From contig NZ_CP022387.1 in NCBI RefSeq assembly GCF_002302635.1, positions 1,240,001 to 1,304,000 on the forward strand: a DNA stretch of 64,000 bases, written 5' to 3'. The notes beneath the pieces are model-generated. The model searched no databases and had not been told where the DNA came from. It worked only from the letters and a program-made list of their open reading frames with translations. This stretch comes from Capnocytophaga stomatis (GTDB lineage Bacteria > Bacteroidota > Bacteroidia > Flavobacteriales > Flavobacteriaceae). Made by a program: the position numbers and the translations under genes. This document shows, piece by piece, positions 7,997-16,912 of the stretch; positions within the stretch are counted from its first letter, which is position 1; each line of letters begins with the position of its first letter.

Positions 7997-10273
7997 TTAT
8001 TTTTTCGGTGTTTTATTCATTACCAATTTCAACTCGCCACCAGCTTTTAACTCTTCATCGGTGATAAAGGTTCTTTCTAATTTTTGTCCGTTGAGCGTTG
8101 CCGACTGAATGTACATATTTTCCGCAGAAACGTTTTCGGCAATGATGGTAAATATTTTTCCGTTAGGCAGATTGATTTTCGCCTTTTCAAATAGCGGTCG
8201 CCCGATTTCATACTCGCCCGAAGCGGGATTCATCGGATACAAGCCCATTGCACTCCACACATACCAAGCCGACATCTGTCCGCAGTCCTCATTTCCTGAA
8301 TAGCCGTTGGGCGTAGTGTTGTACTGCGTTTTCAAAATTTCGTTTATCCAATATTGGGTGCGATGCGGTTTTCCTGCTTTGTTGAAAAGGTAAGCAATGT
8401 GATGGCTCGGTTCGTTTCCGTGAGCGTACTGACCGATAAGCCCCGTAATATCCGCCGAAACATTATCGCCCGTAATTTCGGAACTTTCGGTAAAGAGTTT
8501 TTCCAAATGCTGTACGAATTTTTCTTTTCCGCCGAAAGCATCGATAAATCCTTGCGGATTGTGAGGCACAAACCACGAATGTTGCCAAGCGTTTCCTTCG
8601 GTGTAGTCGGTTGCCTCGCGGTGGTTGGAGTGTTTTGGGTCAAAAGGCGTACGCCATTTTCCGTCTGATGATTTGCCTCGCATAAAGCCCGTTTCGGTGT
8701 CCAACAAATGTTTGTAAGCCTCGCTTCGTTTCATAAAAAACTCGTAATCATCGGTTTTCCCCAAGGCTTTTGCCATTTGAGCTACGCACCAATCATCGTA
8801 GGCATATTCCAACGAAATGGTTACGGACTCGTCCCATTTATCAAACGGAATGTAGCCGTATTGTTTGTAGAATTTCAGTCCGCGTTCCTCGCCCAACATC
8901 GTTTTTTTCATTGCTTGGTATGCTTTTTCGGCATCGAACGAACGCACATCTTTTAAATAGGCTTCCACAATCACGGGAATGGAATGATAACCCGTCATAC
9001 AATCGGTTTCATTTCCGTAGAGCGTCCAAACGGGCAATTTTCCAATCACATCCGAATAGGCCAACATCGACTTGACAATATCGGCAGCAATTTCAGGTTG
9101 AAGCAAGGTAATTATCGGATTTTCAGCACGGAAAGTATCCCAAAGGGAAAGCGTTGAATATGCCGTAAAACCGTCTGTTTGGGTGATTTTATCATTCTGC
9201 TGACGGAACTGCCCATTTCTGTCGGAAAAAGTTACGGGAGCAATTTGCGTGTGATACAAAGCCGTGTAGAAAATGGTTTTGAGCGAATCCACAGGCGTTT
9301 CAATTTCTATGGAAGAAAGGTGCTTTTGCCAAGTGTCGTGAGCTTTTTGGCGGACTTCCTCAAACGAACGCTTGTCGTACAAATCCAAATTTGCCAACGC
9401 ATTGTCTTCACTTACGGAAGAAATCGCCACACGAGCCGTTAGTTCTTCCCCAGAGGTTTCATCGAAGAAAAATTGCCCCGAAGTGATTTGTTTATCCGTT
9501 TGTTGCAGTTGAATTTCCTGAATGGGTTTTGAAAACTCAATGGCGAAAAACACTTTTTGATTTTTTGCCCACCCCGTACTGAAACGATGCCCCGTAATGA
9601 TGTTTCCGTTATTATTTATATCAAGTTTTCGGGTTTCTCTTTTGATAAAAGTTTCTGTAGGATTGTCCCAATTGATGGCAAATCCCAAATTCAAAATCAC
9701 GGATTGCTTGTCGCCTTTTTGAAACGAATATTTATGGTAACCGAAATATGTATCGGCGGTGAGTTCTACATTCACTTTAGAATCTTCCAAAAAGACTTGA
9801 TAATAACCGGGTTGGGCTTTTTCGTTTTGATGCGAATAGCGTGCTTTATACGGCACTTGGTTTCGGAACTCCAAAGCAGCTTTGGGATATTGGTCTTTTT
9901 TTCCGGTGGAAAGTTGGGAAAGGTCGTATTTTTGATTTACGGGCATTAGCAAGATGTCATTCAGGTCGCCAATTCCCGTTCCGCTGAGCGACAGATGTCC
10001 GAAGCCAATCAAAAGCGTATCGCTGTGATGATAGCCCGAGCACCAATCCCAACCGCTGATTCCGTTTACGGGGCTGACTTGCACCATTCCGAAGGGCGTG
10101 GTAGCTCCGGGGTAGGTATGCCCGTGTCCGCCCGTTCCGATGAAAGGGTCAACGTAACTTGTAAGCGGTTTTGGAGGTTGTTGTTCAACATTCTGATTCG
10201 TTGTTTTTTTATCTTCACAAGAGGTTAAAAACAAAATGCTTAACGCTGAAAAAACAGTGTATTTTAAGTTCAT
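7997..10273 (-). CDS. GH92 alpha-mannosidase lipoprotein
   Basis: A 758-aa calcium-dependent exo-alpha-mannosidase of family GH92. The ATG at 10271-10273 starts a lipoprotein signal peptide with Cys in LFLTSC. The longer frame begins at a TTG at 10303 and is less likely. The N-terminal block YVDPFIGTGGHGHTYPGA, then TPFGMVQVSPVNG and SGYHHSD, is diagnostic. The C-terminal (alpha/alpha)6 domain has GNEPSHHIAYLFN with the expected catalytic-acid Glu, and GNEDCGQMSAWYVWSAMG. It probably trims mannose from host N-glycans or yeast mannan at the cell surface or in the periplasm. It stands apart from any SusCD pair, which is unusual for this family. Confidence 0.95.
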   Translation of the reverse strand: MNLKYTVFSALSILFLTSCEDKKTTNQNVEQQPPKPLTSYVDPFIGTGGHGHTYPGATTPFGMVQVSPVNGISGWDWCSGYHHSDTLLIGFGHLSLSGTGIGDLNDILLMPVNQKYDLSQLSTGKKDQYPKAALEFRNQVPYKARYSHQNEKAQPGYYQVFLEDSKVNVELTADTYFGYHKYSFQKGDKQSVILNLGFAINWDNPTETFIKRETRKLDINNNGNIITGHRFSTGWAKNQKVFFAIEFSKPIQEIQLQQTDKQITSGQFFFDETSGEELTARVAISSVSEDNALANLDLYDKRSFEEVRQKAHDTWQKHLSSIEIETPVDSLKTIFYTALYHTQIAPVTFSDRNGQFRQQNDKITQTDGFTAYSTLSLWDTFRAENPIITLLQPEIAADIVKSMLAYSDVIGKLPVWTLYGNETDCMTGYHSIPVIVEAYLKDVRSFDAEKAYQAMKKTMLGEERGLKFYKQYGYIPFDKWDESVTISLEYAYDDWCVAQMAKALGKTDDYEFFMKRSEAYKHLLDTETGFMRGKSSDGKWRTPFDPKHSNHREATDYTEGNAWQHSWFVPHNPQGFIDAFGGKEKFVQHLEKLFTESSEITGDNVSADITGLIGQYAHGNEPSHHIAYLFNKAGKPHRTQYWINEILKTQYNTTPNGYSGNEDCGQMSAWYVWSAMGLYPMNPASGEYEIGRPLFEKAKINLPNGKIFTIIAENVSAENMYIQSATLNGQKLERTFITDEELKAGGELKLVMNKTPKK

Positions 10274-10340
10274 CTCTACTAATTTATTTATTACACGTTT
10301 CAAAGGTATAGATTTTTTTCAACTTTTCAACTATTTTTGG

Positions 10341-10348
10341 TACTTTTG
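10341..10348 (+). promoter_or_regulatory. Putative -7 promoter element upstream of dut
   Basis: TACTTTTG matches the Bacteroidota -7 box TAnnTTTG and lies 23 bp before the dut ATG. I see no clear TTTG about 19 bp further upstream. Confidence 0.45.
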
Positions 10349-10371
10349 CCCTTCTGATATAGTAAAAAAAT

Positions 10372-10806
10372 ATGATTGTAAAAATTAAAAATATTTCTCA
10401 AAATCCGTTACCTTGTTATCAAACGGAAGATTCTGCCGGAATGGACATCCGAGCTTCATTGGAAACGCCTATTGTTTTGCAGCCTTTGGAAAGAGTGGTA
10501 GTAAAAACAGGCTTATTTTTGGAAATCCCGAAAGGCTATGAAGTACAAATTCGCCCCAGAAGCGGATTGGCTGCCAAGCACGGAATTACCGTTTTGAACA
10601 GCCCCGGAACTATTGATGCCGATTATCGTGGTGAAATCGGTGTGATTTTAGTAAATCTTTCTTCCGAGCCTTTCACTATTGAAAACGGAGAGCGAATAGC
10701 CCAAATGGTTTTTGCAAAATATGAAAAAGCACAGCTTACAGAAGCAACAGAACTCACTGAAACCCAGCGAGGAGCAGGCGGATTTGGAAGTACAGGACAG
10801 AAATAA
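10372..10806 (+). CDS. dut: dUTP diphosphatase
   Basis: A 144-aa trimeric dUTPase that hydrolyses dUTP to dUMP and pyrophosphate, keeping uracil out of DNA and feeding dTMP synthesis. All five family motifs are visible in order: AGMDIRA near residue 24, PRSGLA near 64, [13 protein letters not shown] near 83, RIAQMVF near 108, and the C-terminal [10 protein letters not shown]. The catalytic Asp lies in motif 3. Length is normal. It opens a plus-strand run of envelope and housekeeping genes, 26 bp ahead of the DUF4292 gene. Confidence 0.97.
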   Translation: MIVKIKNISQNPLPCYQTEDSAGMDIRASLETPIVLQPLERVVVKTGLFLEIPKGYEVQIRPRSGLAAKHGITVLNSPGTIDADYRGEIGVILVNLSSEPFTIENGERIAQMVFAKYEKAQLTEATELTETQRGAGGFGSTGQK

Positions 10807-10832
10807 AACTTCCACAAAACCAGATTAAAACA

Positions 10833-11588
10833 ATGAAAAAAATAATTACATTTTTTGCAGTTTGCTTATTTTTAACAAGTTGTAAATCAAAAAAAGCGTT
10901 AGTATCTTCAGAAGAGGTAAACAAAAATTTGAAAGCCAAAGACATTGTAGAGTGGCACAAACGTTCTTTCCCTGAATTCAAAACCCTCAGCGGAAGTGTT
11001 TTGGCTTCATACGATGACGGAAAAGGCTCGCAATCCATCTCACTGAGTTTCCGAATGGAAAAAGACAAAGCCATTTGGCTTTCTGCCCCATTAGGAATTG
11101 CAAAAGCACTCATAACTCCCGAAAAAGCAAGTTATTACAATAGGTTGGAGAATGAGCATTTTGATGGAGATTTTTCATACATCAGTAAGCTTTTGGGATT
11201 TGATGTGAATTTCGAAAATTTACAAAATTTATTGTTGGGGCAATCTATCTATCCGCTAACAAAAGAAGCACAACTTTTGCAAGGAAGCAATCAGCATTAT
11301 ATTTTGGAGACAAAACAAAATCAAAACATTGATGTTACGTACGGAATCAACCCGGGGAATTTCCGTCTTGGTTTCTTTGATGTTTTTGAAAGAGATTCAG
11401 GAACAAAGGGCAAAGCCGAATTTTCTTACCAACAAATTGATAATGTGTTAATTCCTGCTACAGTGAAAGTTAGCACTTTACACGGAAATAAAAACACAAG
11501 TATTGAGCTTACTTTCAACGGAATAAAACTCAATGAAAATGTAAACTTTCCTTTCAAAATTCCGTCAGGAACGAAAGAAATTAAGTAA
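10833..11588 (+). CDS. DUF4292 lipoprotein
   Basis: A 251-aa lipoprotein with signal peptide and lipobox FLTSC, then a beta-rich domain with the DUF4292 pattern (FKTLSGSVLASYDDGKG, FRMEKDKAIWLSAPLGIAKA, NPGNFRLGFFDVFERD). The family is widespread in Bacteroidota and has a LolA/LolB-like look, so a role in outer-membrane lipoprotein handling is plausible but unproven. It sits between dut and the EnvC-like gene, the usual order in flavobacteria. It ends 9 bp before the next start, pointing to one transcript. Confidence 0.8.
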   Translation: MKKIITFFAVCLFLTSCKSKKALVSSEEVNKNLKAKDIVEWHKRSFPEFKTLSGSVLASYDDGKGSQSISLSFRMEKDKAIWLSAPLGIAKALITPEKASYYNRLENEHFDGDFSYISKLLGFDVNFENLQNLLLGQSIYPLTKEAQLLQGSNQHYILETKQNQNIDVTYGINPGNFRLGFFDVFERDSGTKGKAEFSYQQIDNVLIPATVKVSTLHGNKNTSIELTFNGIKLNENVNFPFKIPSGTKEIK

Positions 11589-11597
11589 TTTTTGAAA

Positions 11598-12917
11598 ATG
11601 AAAAAATGGAATAATCTTCGGACTTGGAAATTTTGCAAATCGGATATTTGGGATTTTAAATTTCAAATATTCAAGACTGCTCATCTTCAAATATTGCTTC
11701 TGTTTTTGCCTTTCTTTCTTTCTGCTCAAACCAAACAAAAAGATTTAGAAGAACGGAAAAAGGCTATTATTGAGCAAATTAAGCAAATGTCGGAATTACG
11801 AGCTCAGCAAACAAAGCAACGTAAATCGACCGTATTGCAAATTGAGGAAGCCAATGAAAAAATACAAGCCCGCACAAGATTAATTCAAATTACACAGCAA
11901 CAAGCCAATCTTATTTCAAAAGAAATTGATGAAAACGAAAAGCAATTGAACGTTTTGCAAAAAGAATTAAAATTCCATAAACAGGAATATGCAAAGCTCA
12001 TAAAGCAATCGTACAAAAGTAAATCTTCCCAAAACAGATTGATGTTTTTGCTTTCGTCAGAAAGTTTTTGGCAAGGCTACAAACGATTTTCGTATATGAA
12101 ACAATATGCCGATTATCGGAAAAAGCAAGTAAGCGAAATCCAAGTAAAGTCGGAAAAAATAAAACAAATTAACAATCAGCTTATTACACAACGCAACGAG
12201 AAAAAAGTTGTTTTGGAAGAAAACCGAAAAGAAGAACAAACGCTTCAGCAAGAAAAAAAAGAATTGGAAGTGCTTGCCACTAACATACGCCAAAAAGAGC
12301 GTAACTACGAAAAGCAAATCCGAGAAAAACAAAAGCAAGCCGATGCCATTGACCGTGAAATTCAAAGACTTATCCGCTTAGCAATCATTGAAGCTAACAA
12401 AAGAGAAAAAGCACTCAATTCAAAAGGAAAAAATAAAACGGAAGGTCAGGCGATAAGTTCGGGTGAAATTTCCTTTGTACTCACTCCCGAATCTAAAAAA
12501 GTGGCTAACAATTTTGAAGCAAACAAAGGAAACTTGATTTGGCCTGTGGTAAAGGGCTATAAATCACAAGGATTCGGGACATATAGCGACCCTGTGTACC
12601 CCGATGTAAAGCATTACAACAACGGTGTAACTATCGCTACGGAAAAAGGAGCCGAGGCACGGTCTGTTTTTGAAGGCGAAGTATCTGCTATTCAGTCCAT
12701 TCCAGGAAGCAACAAAGTGGTTCAGGTACGTCACGGAAATTATATTTCCATTTACTATAATCTAACGGATGTATATGTAAAAAAGGGAGATAAAGTAAAA
12801 ACAAAGGAATCTTTAGGAAAAATTTTCACTGACAGCAACGGAAAAACCGAAATGAAATTTTTCTTATACAAGAACACAACTCGCTTAAATCCAGAATATT
12901 GGATACACAAAATGTAA
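11598..12917 (+). CDS. EnvC-like murein hydrolase activator (degenerate LytM)
   Basis: A 439-aa exported protein. The hydrophobic export segment (LQILLLFLPFFLSAQ) follows a 25-residue polar start. Residues ~45-280 are a long coiled coil rich in Gln, Lys and Glu. The C-terminal ~110 residues are an M23/LytM domain (GNLIWPVVKGYKSQGFG to MKFFLYKN). The zinc ligands are missing: the usual HxxxD is HYNNGVTIA here, and the final HxH is EMKFFL. It is therefore probably not a peptidase but an activator of cell-division amidases, as known for EnvC. The ATG at 11598 was chosen over an upstream TTG. Confidence 0.85.
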   Translation: MKKWNNLRTWKFCKSDIWDFKFQIFKTAHLQILLLFLPFFLSAQTKQKDLEERKKAIIEQIKQMSELRAQQTKQRKSTVLQIEEANEKIQARTRLIQITQQQANLISKEIDENEKQLNVLQKELKFHKQEYAKLIKQSYKSKSSQNRLMFLLSSESFWQGYKRFSYMKQYADYRKKQVSEIQVKSEKIKQINNQLITQRNEKKVVLEENRKEEQTLQQEKKELEVLATNIRQKERNYEKQIREKQKQADAIDREIQRLIRLAIIEANKREKALNSKGKNKTEGQAISSGEISFVLTPESKKVANNFEANKGNLIWPVVKGYKSQGFGTYSDPVYPDVKHYNNGVTIATEKGAEARSVFEGEVSAIQSIPGSNKVVQVRHGNYISIYYNLTDVYVKKGDKVKTKESLGKIFTDSNGKTEMKFFLYKNTTRLNPEYWIHKM

Positions 12918-12950
12918 CTTTATTATCAGAAACTTAAAAATAAATCTTTT

Positions 12951-13382
12951 ATGGAAATGCATTTCATCAAAAAATCGGACTTAACGGAAACAGTTGAAAA
13001 TCAAATACAAGTTCTGTTTTCCGAACTTTCTGACATTCAAACAACTCCTTTGGAAAAACTTTTCCAACTCGCCGAACCACCTCATATTGTGGTTTGTACC
13101 GATGAAAATAAAATCATAGGAATGGCCACAATGGTTGTTTACGATGTTATTTCGGGGCGAAAAGCTTGGATTGAAGATGTTGTAGTTTCATCAAATCACC
13201 GACAAAAAGGAATTGGCGAACGCCTCGTACAAGCGTTAATCGACAAAGCTAAAGAACTGGAAATAAACACATTACTATTATACTCTAATCCAAAACGAGA
13301 AGCCGCTCATCGCTTATACAAACGAATGGGATTCTCCGAAAAAGACAGCACGCTTTTTGCGATGCCAATCAAAAGTAATTAA
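12951..13382 (+). CDS. GNAT family N-acetyltransferase
   Basis: A 143-aa single-domain acetyltransferase. Motif A for acetyl-CoA is clear in SNHRQKGIGERLVQALIDKA (residues ~85-104), preceded by the beta-strand WIEDVVVSS and followed by the motif B segment NPKREAAHRLYKRMGFSE. The substrate cannot be told from sequence. It lies 33 bp after the EnvC-like gene and 93 bp before rbfA. The rbfA promoter element lies in that second gap, so it closes the preceding transcript. Confidence 0.88.
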   Translation: MEMHFIKKSDLTETVENQIQVLFSELSDIQTTPLEKLFQLAEPPHIVVCTDENKIIGMATMVVYDVISGRKAWIEDVVVSSNHRQKGIGERLVQALIDKAKELEINTLLLYSNPKREAAHRLYKRMGFSEKDSTLFAMPIKSN

Positions 13383-13463
13383 GCTAAAAACCGAATTATT
13401 TAACATAAAATCAACAATATAACTAATTCAGATTTTATTTTTATCTTTTCAATTTAAATCATT

Positions 13464-13471
13464 TATCTTTG
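13464..13471 (+). promoter_or_regulatory. Putative -7 promoter element upstream of rbfA
   Basis: TATCTTTG fits TAnnTTTG and ends only 4 bp before the rbfA ATG. If it is used, the transcript would be leaderless or nearly so. Confidence 0.4.
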
Positions 13472-13475
13472 CCAT

Positions 13476-13868
13476 ATGGAAAGTAACAGACAAAAAAAAA
13501 TAGCAGGCATCATTCAGGAAGAACTTGCCAAAGTATTGCAACAGTCAATCCGCGATGCAGGACAAAATAATTTGCTAATTTCAGTAACGAAAGTAAACAT
13601 TACGGTAGATTTATCCGTAGCGAAGGTATATTTGAGCGTATTTCCTGAAGAAAAAGCTCCTGAAATACTTAAAGGATTGACTTCCAACACACCGATGATT
13701 AAGCACGAATTATCACAAATCACAAAAAACCAATTCAGACGTATGCCTGATTTGCTCTTCTATGTAGATGATTCTCTGCAATATATCGAAGGAATTGAGA
13801 AATCTCTTAAAGGAGAGGAAAATCCGATAGAAAATCGCGACTTACTTTATAAACGAAAAAAATCATAA
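13476..13868 (+). CDS. rbfA: Ribosome-binding factor A
   Basis: A 130-aa RbfA, a KH-type RNA-binding factor that helps mature the 5' end of 16S rRNA in the 30S subunit. The pattern MESNRQKKIAGIIQEELA, VTKVNITVDLSVAKVYLSVFP and RRMPDLLFYVDDSLQYIEGIE is diagnostic. Length is normal. The stop is only 4 bp before the permease gene, so the two are co-transcribed, an order commonly seen in flavobacteria. Confidence 0.96.
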   Translation: MESNRQKKIAGIIQEELAKVLQQSIRDAGQNNLLISVTKVNITVDLSVAKVYLSVFPEEKAPEILKGLTSNTPMIKHELSQITKNQFRRMPDLLFYVDDSLQYIEGIEKSLKGEENPIENRDLLYKRKKS

Positions 13869-13872
13869 GCTT

Positions 13873-15066
13873 TTGAAAGCCGTCTTTCACATAGCAAAAC
13901 GCTATATGATTGCGAAAAGCTCGCAAAACGTCATCAATATTATCAATCGGGTTACTGCCTTGGTTGTGGTGATTGGTGGCGTGGCGTTGTTCATTGTGTT
14001 GGCAGGTTTTGCCGGTTTGAAGACATTTACGCTTTCGTTCTCTTCTGTCTTTGACCCTGATTTAAAGATATTTCCTAAAACGGGAAAAACCATTTCAATT
14101 TCAGAAGAAGAAATAACAAAATTAAGAAACACCAAAGAAGTTGCGAGTTTCAGCCAAATAATTGAGGAACAAGTATTTCTGAATCACAAAGAGAAAAATC
14201 ACATTGCTTACATAAAAGGGGTTGATGACAATTATCCTTCTGTAAATAAAGTAGATAGCATTTTAGTTTTGGGAACTTGGGATGTTAGTCCGCCAAGTGT
14301 GGTGATTGGAGCAACCATTTTTAATCACTTAGGATTAGCTTTCTTCGATGGCTCTTCGCCTTTGCAAATCGTTGTTCCTAAGGCAGGTAAAGGAAGTATC
14401 ACACGGGAAGCAAAACCTTACAGAGAGGCTTTTGCTATCGTCTCGGGAATTTATCAGATAACTGAGGAATTGGATAAAAAATACGTATTTTCCTCATTAT
14501 CAGAAGCTCAAAACATTTTAGGATTACAACCCAACCAAATATCGGCAATTGAAATAAAATCATCTCCGGAATATTCTGAAAAACAAGCAATTGAAGCTAT
14601 TAATTCAATTTTTGGAGAGAAAATTACCGTAAAAAACAGAGCCCAACTCAATGACGCTTTGTACAGAATGTTAAATACTGAAAATATAGCTATCTATCTC
14701 ATTTTCATATTAGTACTTATCATTGCTTTGTTTAATTTGGTAGGAGCCATCATAATGATGATTTTGGACAAAAAGAAAGACCTAAAAACGCTATATGCCT
14801 TAGGAATGACAGAAAAACAGATGCAACAAATATTCTTCCTACAAGGCACAATGGTTTCCGTAATTGGTGCTTTTGTTGGCGTGATTTTAGGGATTATTAT
14901 TGTTCTTTTACAGAAAAATTTTCAATGGATTATGATAAGCCCTTCTCTTCCGTATCCTATTGAAATTGAATGGATAAACATTTTAATTGTTTTCGGAACA
15001 ATTGTAATTTTAGGAATTTTGGCTTCGTTTTTAGCTTCTTCAAGAGTAAAAATTTCTGAAAGATAA
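13873..15066 (+). CDS. FtsX/LolCE-type ABC transporter permease
   Basis: A 397-aa inner-membrane protein with the MacB/FtsX layout: one N-terminal membrane helix (residues ~25-50), a large periplasmic domain, and three C-terminal helices (~275-300, 320-345, 365-388). It resembles LolC/LolE-like permeases that extract lipoproteins toward the outer membrane. No ATPase gene is adjacent, which is usual in this phylum. The start is TTG at 13873, since the next ATG would cut into the conserved HIAKRYMIAKSSQN segment at the membrane entry. It is coupled to rbfA. Confidence 0.85.
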   Translation: MKAVFHIAKRYMIAKSSQNVINIINRVTALVVVIGGVALFIVLAGFAGLKTFTLSFSSVFDPDLKIFPKTGKTISISEEEITKLRNTKEVASFSQIIEEQVFLNHKEKNHIAYIKGVDDNYPSVNKVDSILVLGTWDVSPPSVVIGATIFNHLGLAFFDGSSPLQIVVPKAGKGSITREAKPYREAFAIVSGIYQITEELDKKYVFSSLSEAQNILGLQPNQISAIEIKSSPEYSEKQAIEAINSIFGEKITVKNRAQLNDALYRMLNTENIAIYLIFILVLIIALFNLVGAIIMMILDKKKDLKTLYALGMTEKQMQQIFFLQGTMVSVIGAFVGVILGIIIVLLQKNFQWIMISPSLPYPIEIEWINILIVFGTIVILGILASFLASSRVKISER

Positions 15067-15086
15067 ACCCCAAAAACTATAAATAT

Positions 15087-15320
15087 ATGATTGATTTGAT
15101 TGGTTATGCGGCTTCCTTTTTTGTGGTTCTGAGTTTTTTGATAAAAGACAACCTCATTTATATCCGAATTACTAATTTGGTAGGTTGCATTTTGTTTGTT
15201 TTTTATGGCTTTGCAATTGATAGCATTCCTATCATTCTGCCAAATGCTTTTCTGGCTTTTGTGCAGGTTTTTTATATTGTAAAAAAGGGGAAAGAGAACA
15301 AAAACAAGTCTAAAAACTAA
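15087..15320 (+). CDS. Small SemiSWEET/YgjV-like membrane protein
   Basis: A 77-aa integral membrane protein with three hydrophobic helices: IGYAASFFVVLSFL, LVGCILFVFYGFAI and PNAFLAFVQVFYIV. The pattern of GYAAS..VVLSFL, R.TNLVGCILFV.YG and PI..PNA matches small PQ-loop-like proteins of the YgjV/SemiSWEET type, which may dimerise as transporters. Function is not established. It follows the permease by 20 bp and probably shares its transcript. It ends 9 bp before a convergent gene, with no clear terminator between. Confidence 0.65.
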   Translation: MIDLIGYAASFFVVLSFLIKDNLIYIRITNLVGCILFVFYGFAIDSIPIILPNAFLAFVQVFYIVKKGKENKNKSKN

Positions 15321-15329
15321 CAAATATCT

Positions 15330-16067
15330 CTAAATTTTTCCCTCTACAAGCTCAAAACCTTCATCACGTAAAGCAGGCCATATTGCTTGTAACCAATGTG
15401 CTTTTCCGTAAAGCAACAAGATTTTCTTATCCTCGCTATTTATTAATAATTGCTTCAAATGCTCATCACGAAACTCTCTTGTAAAGCTATAATCACTATT
15501 ACTCCTATGTTTATCAGGTATAGCGTTACATTTATAAGGAGCATTTAAAGGCGTATTATAATCACATTCATCTAACGGAATTTCACCGTATTTCGCTTCA
15601 TAGCGTGCAATAACTTCTTCAAGCCGTAGGTCTGCATTTACATCTATCTCTTGCAATACCCCTGTATTTTCTAAAGTTTGTCCTACATATTTTTTATAAC
15701 ACTTGGGTAGTGATTTATTATCCTTGTCAGCATAATTGAAAGACAAATGGTATCCTATTAGTTTTCTTGTTTTTAAAGATAATATATCTAATTGTCCTTT
15801 TTTAACAGCAGAAGTATCTACCAAAACCGCTTCGTAATAAATCTTATAACCTTGGTTGCGTTTTTCTGTTACAAAAGTTTTTACTTCATCATAATACGCC
15901 TGCTTGCCCAAATGAGCTATTGGGATGTAAATTACCTCTCTGTCTCCCTTAATCATCACCCGCTTTTGTTTTAATGCCGATTTGGTTATTGCAAAAGTTT
16001 TCAACAACAAACATTGGCACGAACTGATTGAGATAGCCAACAATATTATTAAAATAATTTTTTTCAT
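15330..16067 (-). CDS. TraB/GumN-like lipoprotein
   Basis: A 245-aa lipoprotein (lipobox ISISSC). The N-terminal IPIAHLGKQAYYDEV, then KIYYEAV, and the C-terminal REFRDEHLKQLL and ILLLYGKAHWLQAIWPAL resemble the TraB/PrgY/GumN (Tiki) superfamily, whose His and Glu residues serve as metal ligands in active members. Here the His of AHLG, the Glu of YYEAV and the His of GKAHW are present. The middle is Cys-containing and unlike typical members. It has its own upstream AT-rich region and is probably monocistronic. Assignment is by motif order only. Confidence 0.55.
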   Translation of the reverse strand: MKKIILIILLAISISSCQCLLLKTFAITKSALKQKRVMIKGDREVIYIPIAHLGKQAYYDEVKTFVTEKRNQGYKIYYEAVLVDTSAVKKGQLDILSLKTRKLIGYHLSFNYADKDNKSLPKCYKKYVGQTLENTGVLQEIDVNADLRLEEVIARYEAKYGEIPLDECDYNTPLNAPYKCNAIPDKHRSNSDYSFTREFRDEHLKQLLINSEDKKILLLYGKAHWLQAIWPALRDEGFELVEGKI

Positions 16068-16396
16068 AAAACATTTACTTTTTAAGGTGCTAATATATAA
16101 AAATTAAACATTAACAAACAAATCATTTTAACTAAATTTATCAAAACAATCACGACACATTCGCTTTTTTTATCAAAAACAAAAAAACACAAATGTTAAA
16201 AAAACATCACGAGTACAAAAACAAGCTTTTAAAACAGTATAAAGTTACATCAACAACAAAAAAAGCTACTTTTTATTACGTTCTTAAGAAAAAAACACGA
16301 GCCTTATTTTTATTCATTATAAATTGCTTGTTTGTAAAATAATATCTACATTTGCCCAGAGTATTTTTATTAAGATTAACCCTTAAAAATAAATTT
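16068..16396. other. AT-rich intergenic region with a plus-strand promoter element
   Basis: About 330 bp between divergent lipoprotein genes. TACATTTG at 16347-16354 fits the TAnnTTTG box for the LVIVD gene at 16397, with TTTG at 16331-16334 and ATTG at 16323-16326 as possible partners. The rest is A-rich with no open frame, RNA gene or strong hairpin that I can see. Confidence 0.5.
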
Positions 16397-16900
16397 ATGA
16401 AAGTTTACTTACTTTTTGTACTGACAAGCCTAATTCTCTACTCTTGTCCTCACAGCAGAGACGATATCTATTACTCTGATTATGAACCAGAAACTATGGA
16501 GCGTTCTGCTTTTGAAAATTCAATTGCTTTGGTAAAAACCTCCGGAAATGTGAATGTAAAAAATGCCGGAAAAATTTATCTTAAAGACAATTATATGTTC
16601 ATCGGGGATACTAACAAAGGATTTTACATCTATGATAATACTGACCCCGAAAAACCTATTCTCAAAGCCTTTTTAAAAATCCCCGGAGCTACCGATTTAG
16701 CTATAAGAGGTGAGGTTATGTATGTTAATCAGGCGGTGGATTTGGTTGCTTTTAGTTTTGACTTATCACAAAATAAAATCACAATTCACGACCGCATCCG
16801 AAATACTTTCCCCGTGCTGAGGTCTCCTGACGGTTATTATCCTATTCCATCGGAAGGCACAGTGGTGGTAGATTGGCATAAAAGAGTTAAAAACAAATAA
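16397..16900 (+). CDS. LVIVD-repeat lipoprotein
   Basis: A 167-aa lipoprotein. The ATG at 16397 gives a proper signal peptide with Cys in ILYSC. The longer frame from 16352 overlaps the promoter box and adds non-signal residues. The body has LVIVD-like beta-propeller repeats (KIYLKDNYMFIGDTNKGFYIYDNTDPEKP, then ATDLAIRGEVMYVNQAVDLVAFSFD). These proteins are common on Bacteroidota surfaces; their ligand is unknown. It ends 12 bp before a second LVIVD lipoprotein, forming a pair on one transcript that stops at the hairpin at 17676-17702. Confidence 0.75.
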   Translation: MKVYLLFVLTSLILYSCPHSRDDIYYSDYEPETMERSAFENSIALVKTSGNVNVKNAGKIYLKDNYMFIGDTNKGFYIYDNTDPEKPILKAFLKIPGATDLAIRGEVMYVNQAVDLVAFSFDLSQNKITIHDRIRNTFPVLRSPDGYYPIPSEGTVVVDWHKRVKNK

Positions 16901-16912
16901 ATTCTTAACAAT

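Noticed and set aside
8354-8668. Long antisense frames inside the GH92 gene and other large genes
   Set aside because: They have no homology-like pattern, signal or start context and mirror the codon use of the sense gene.
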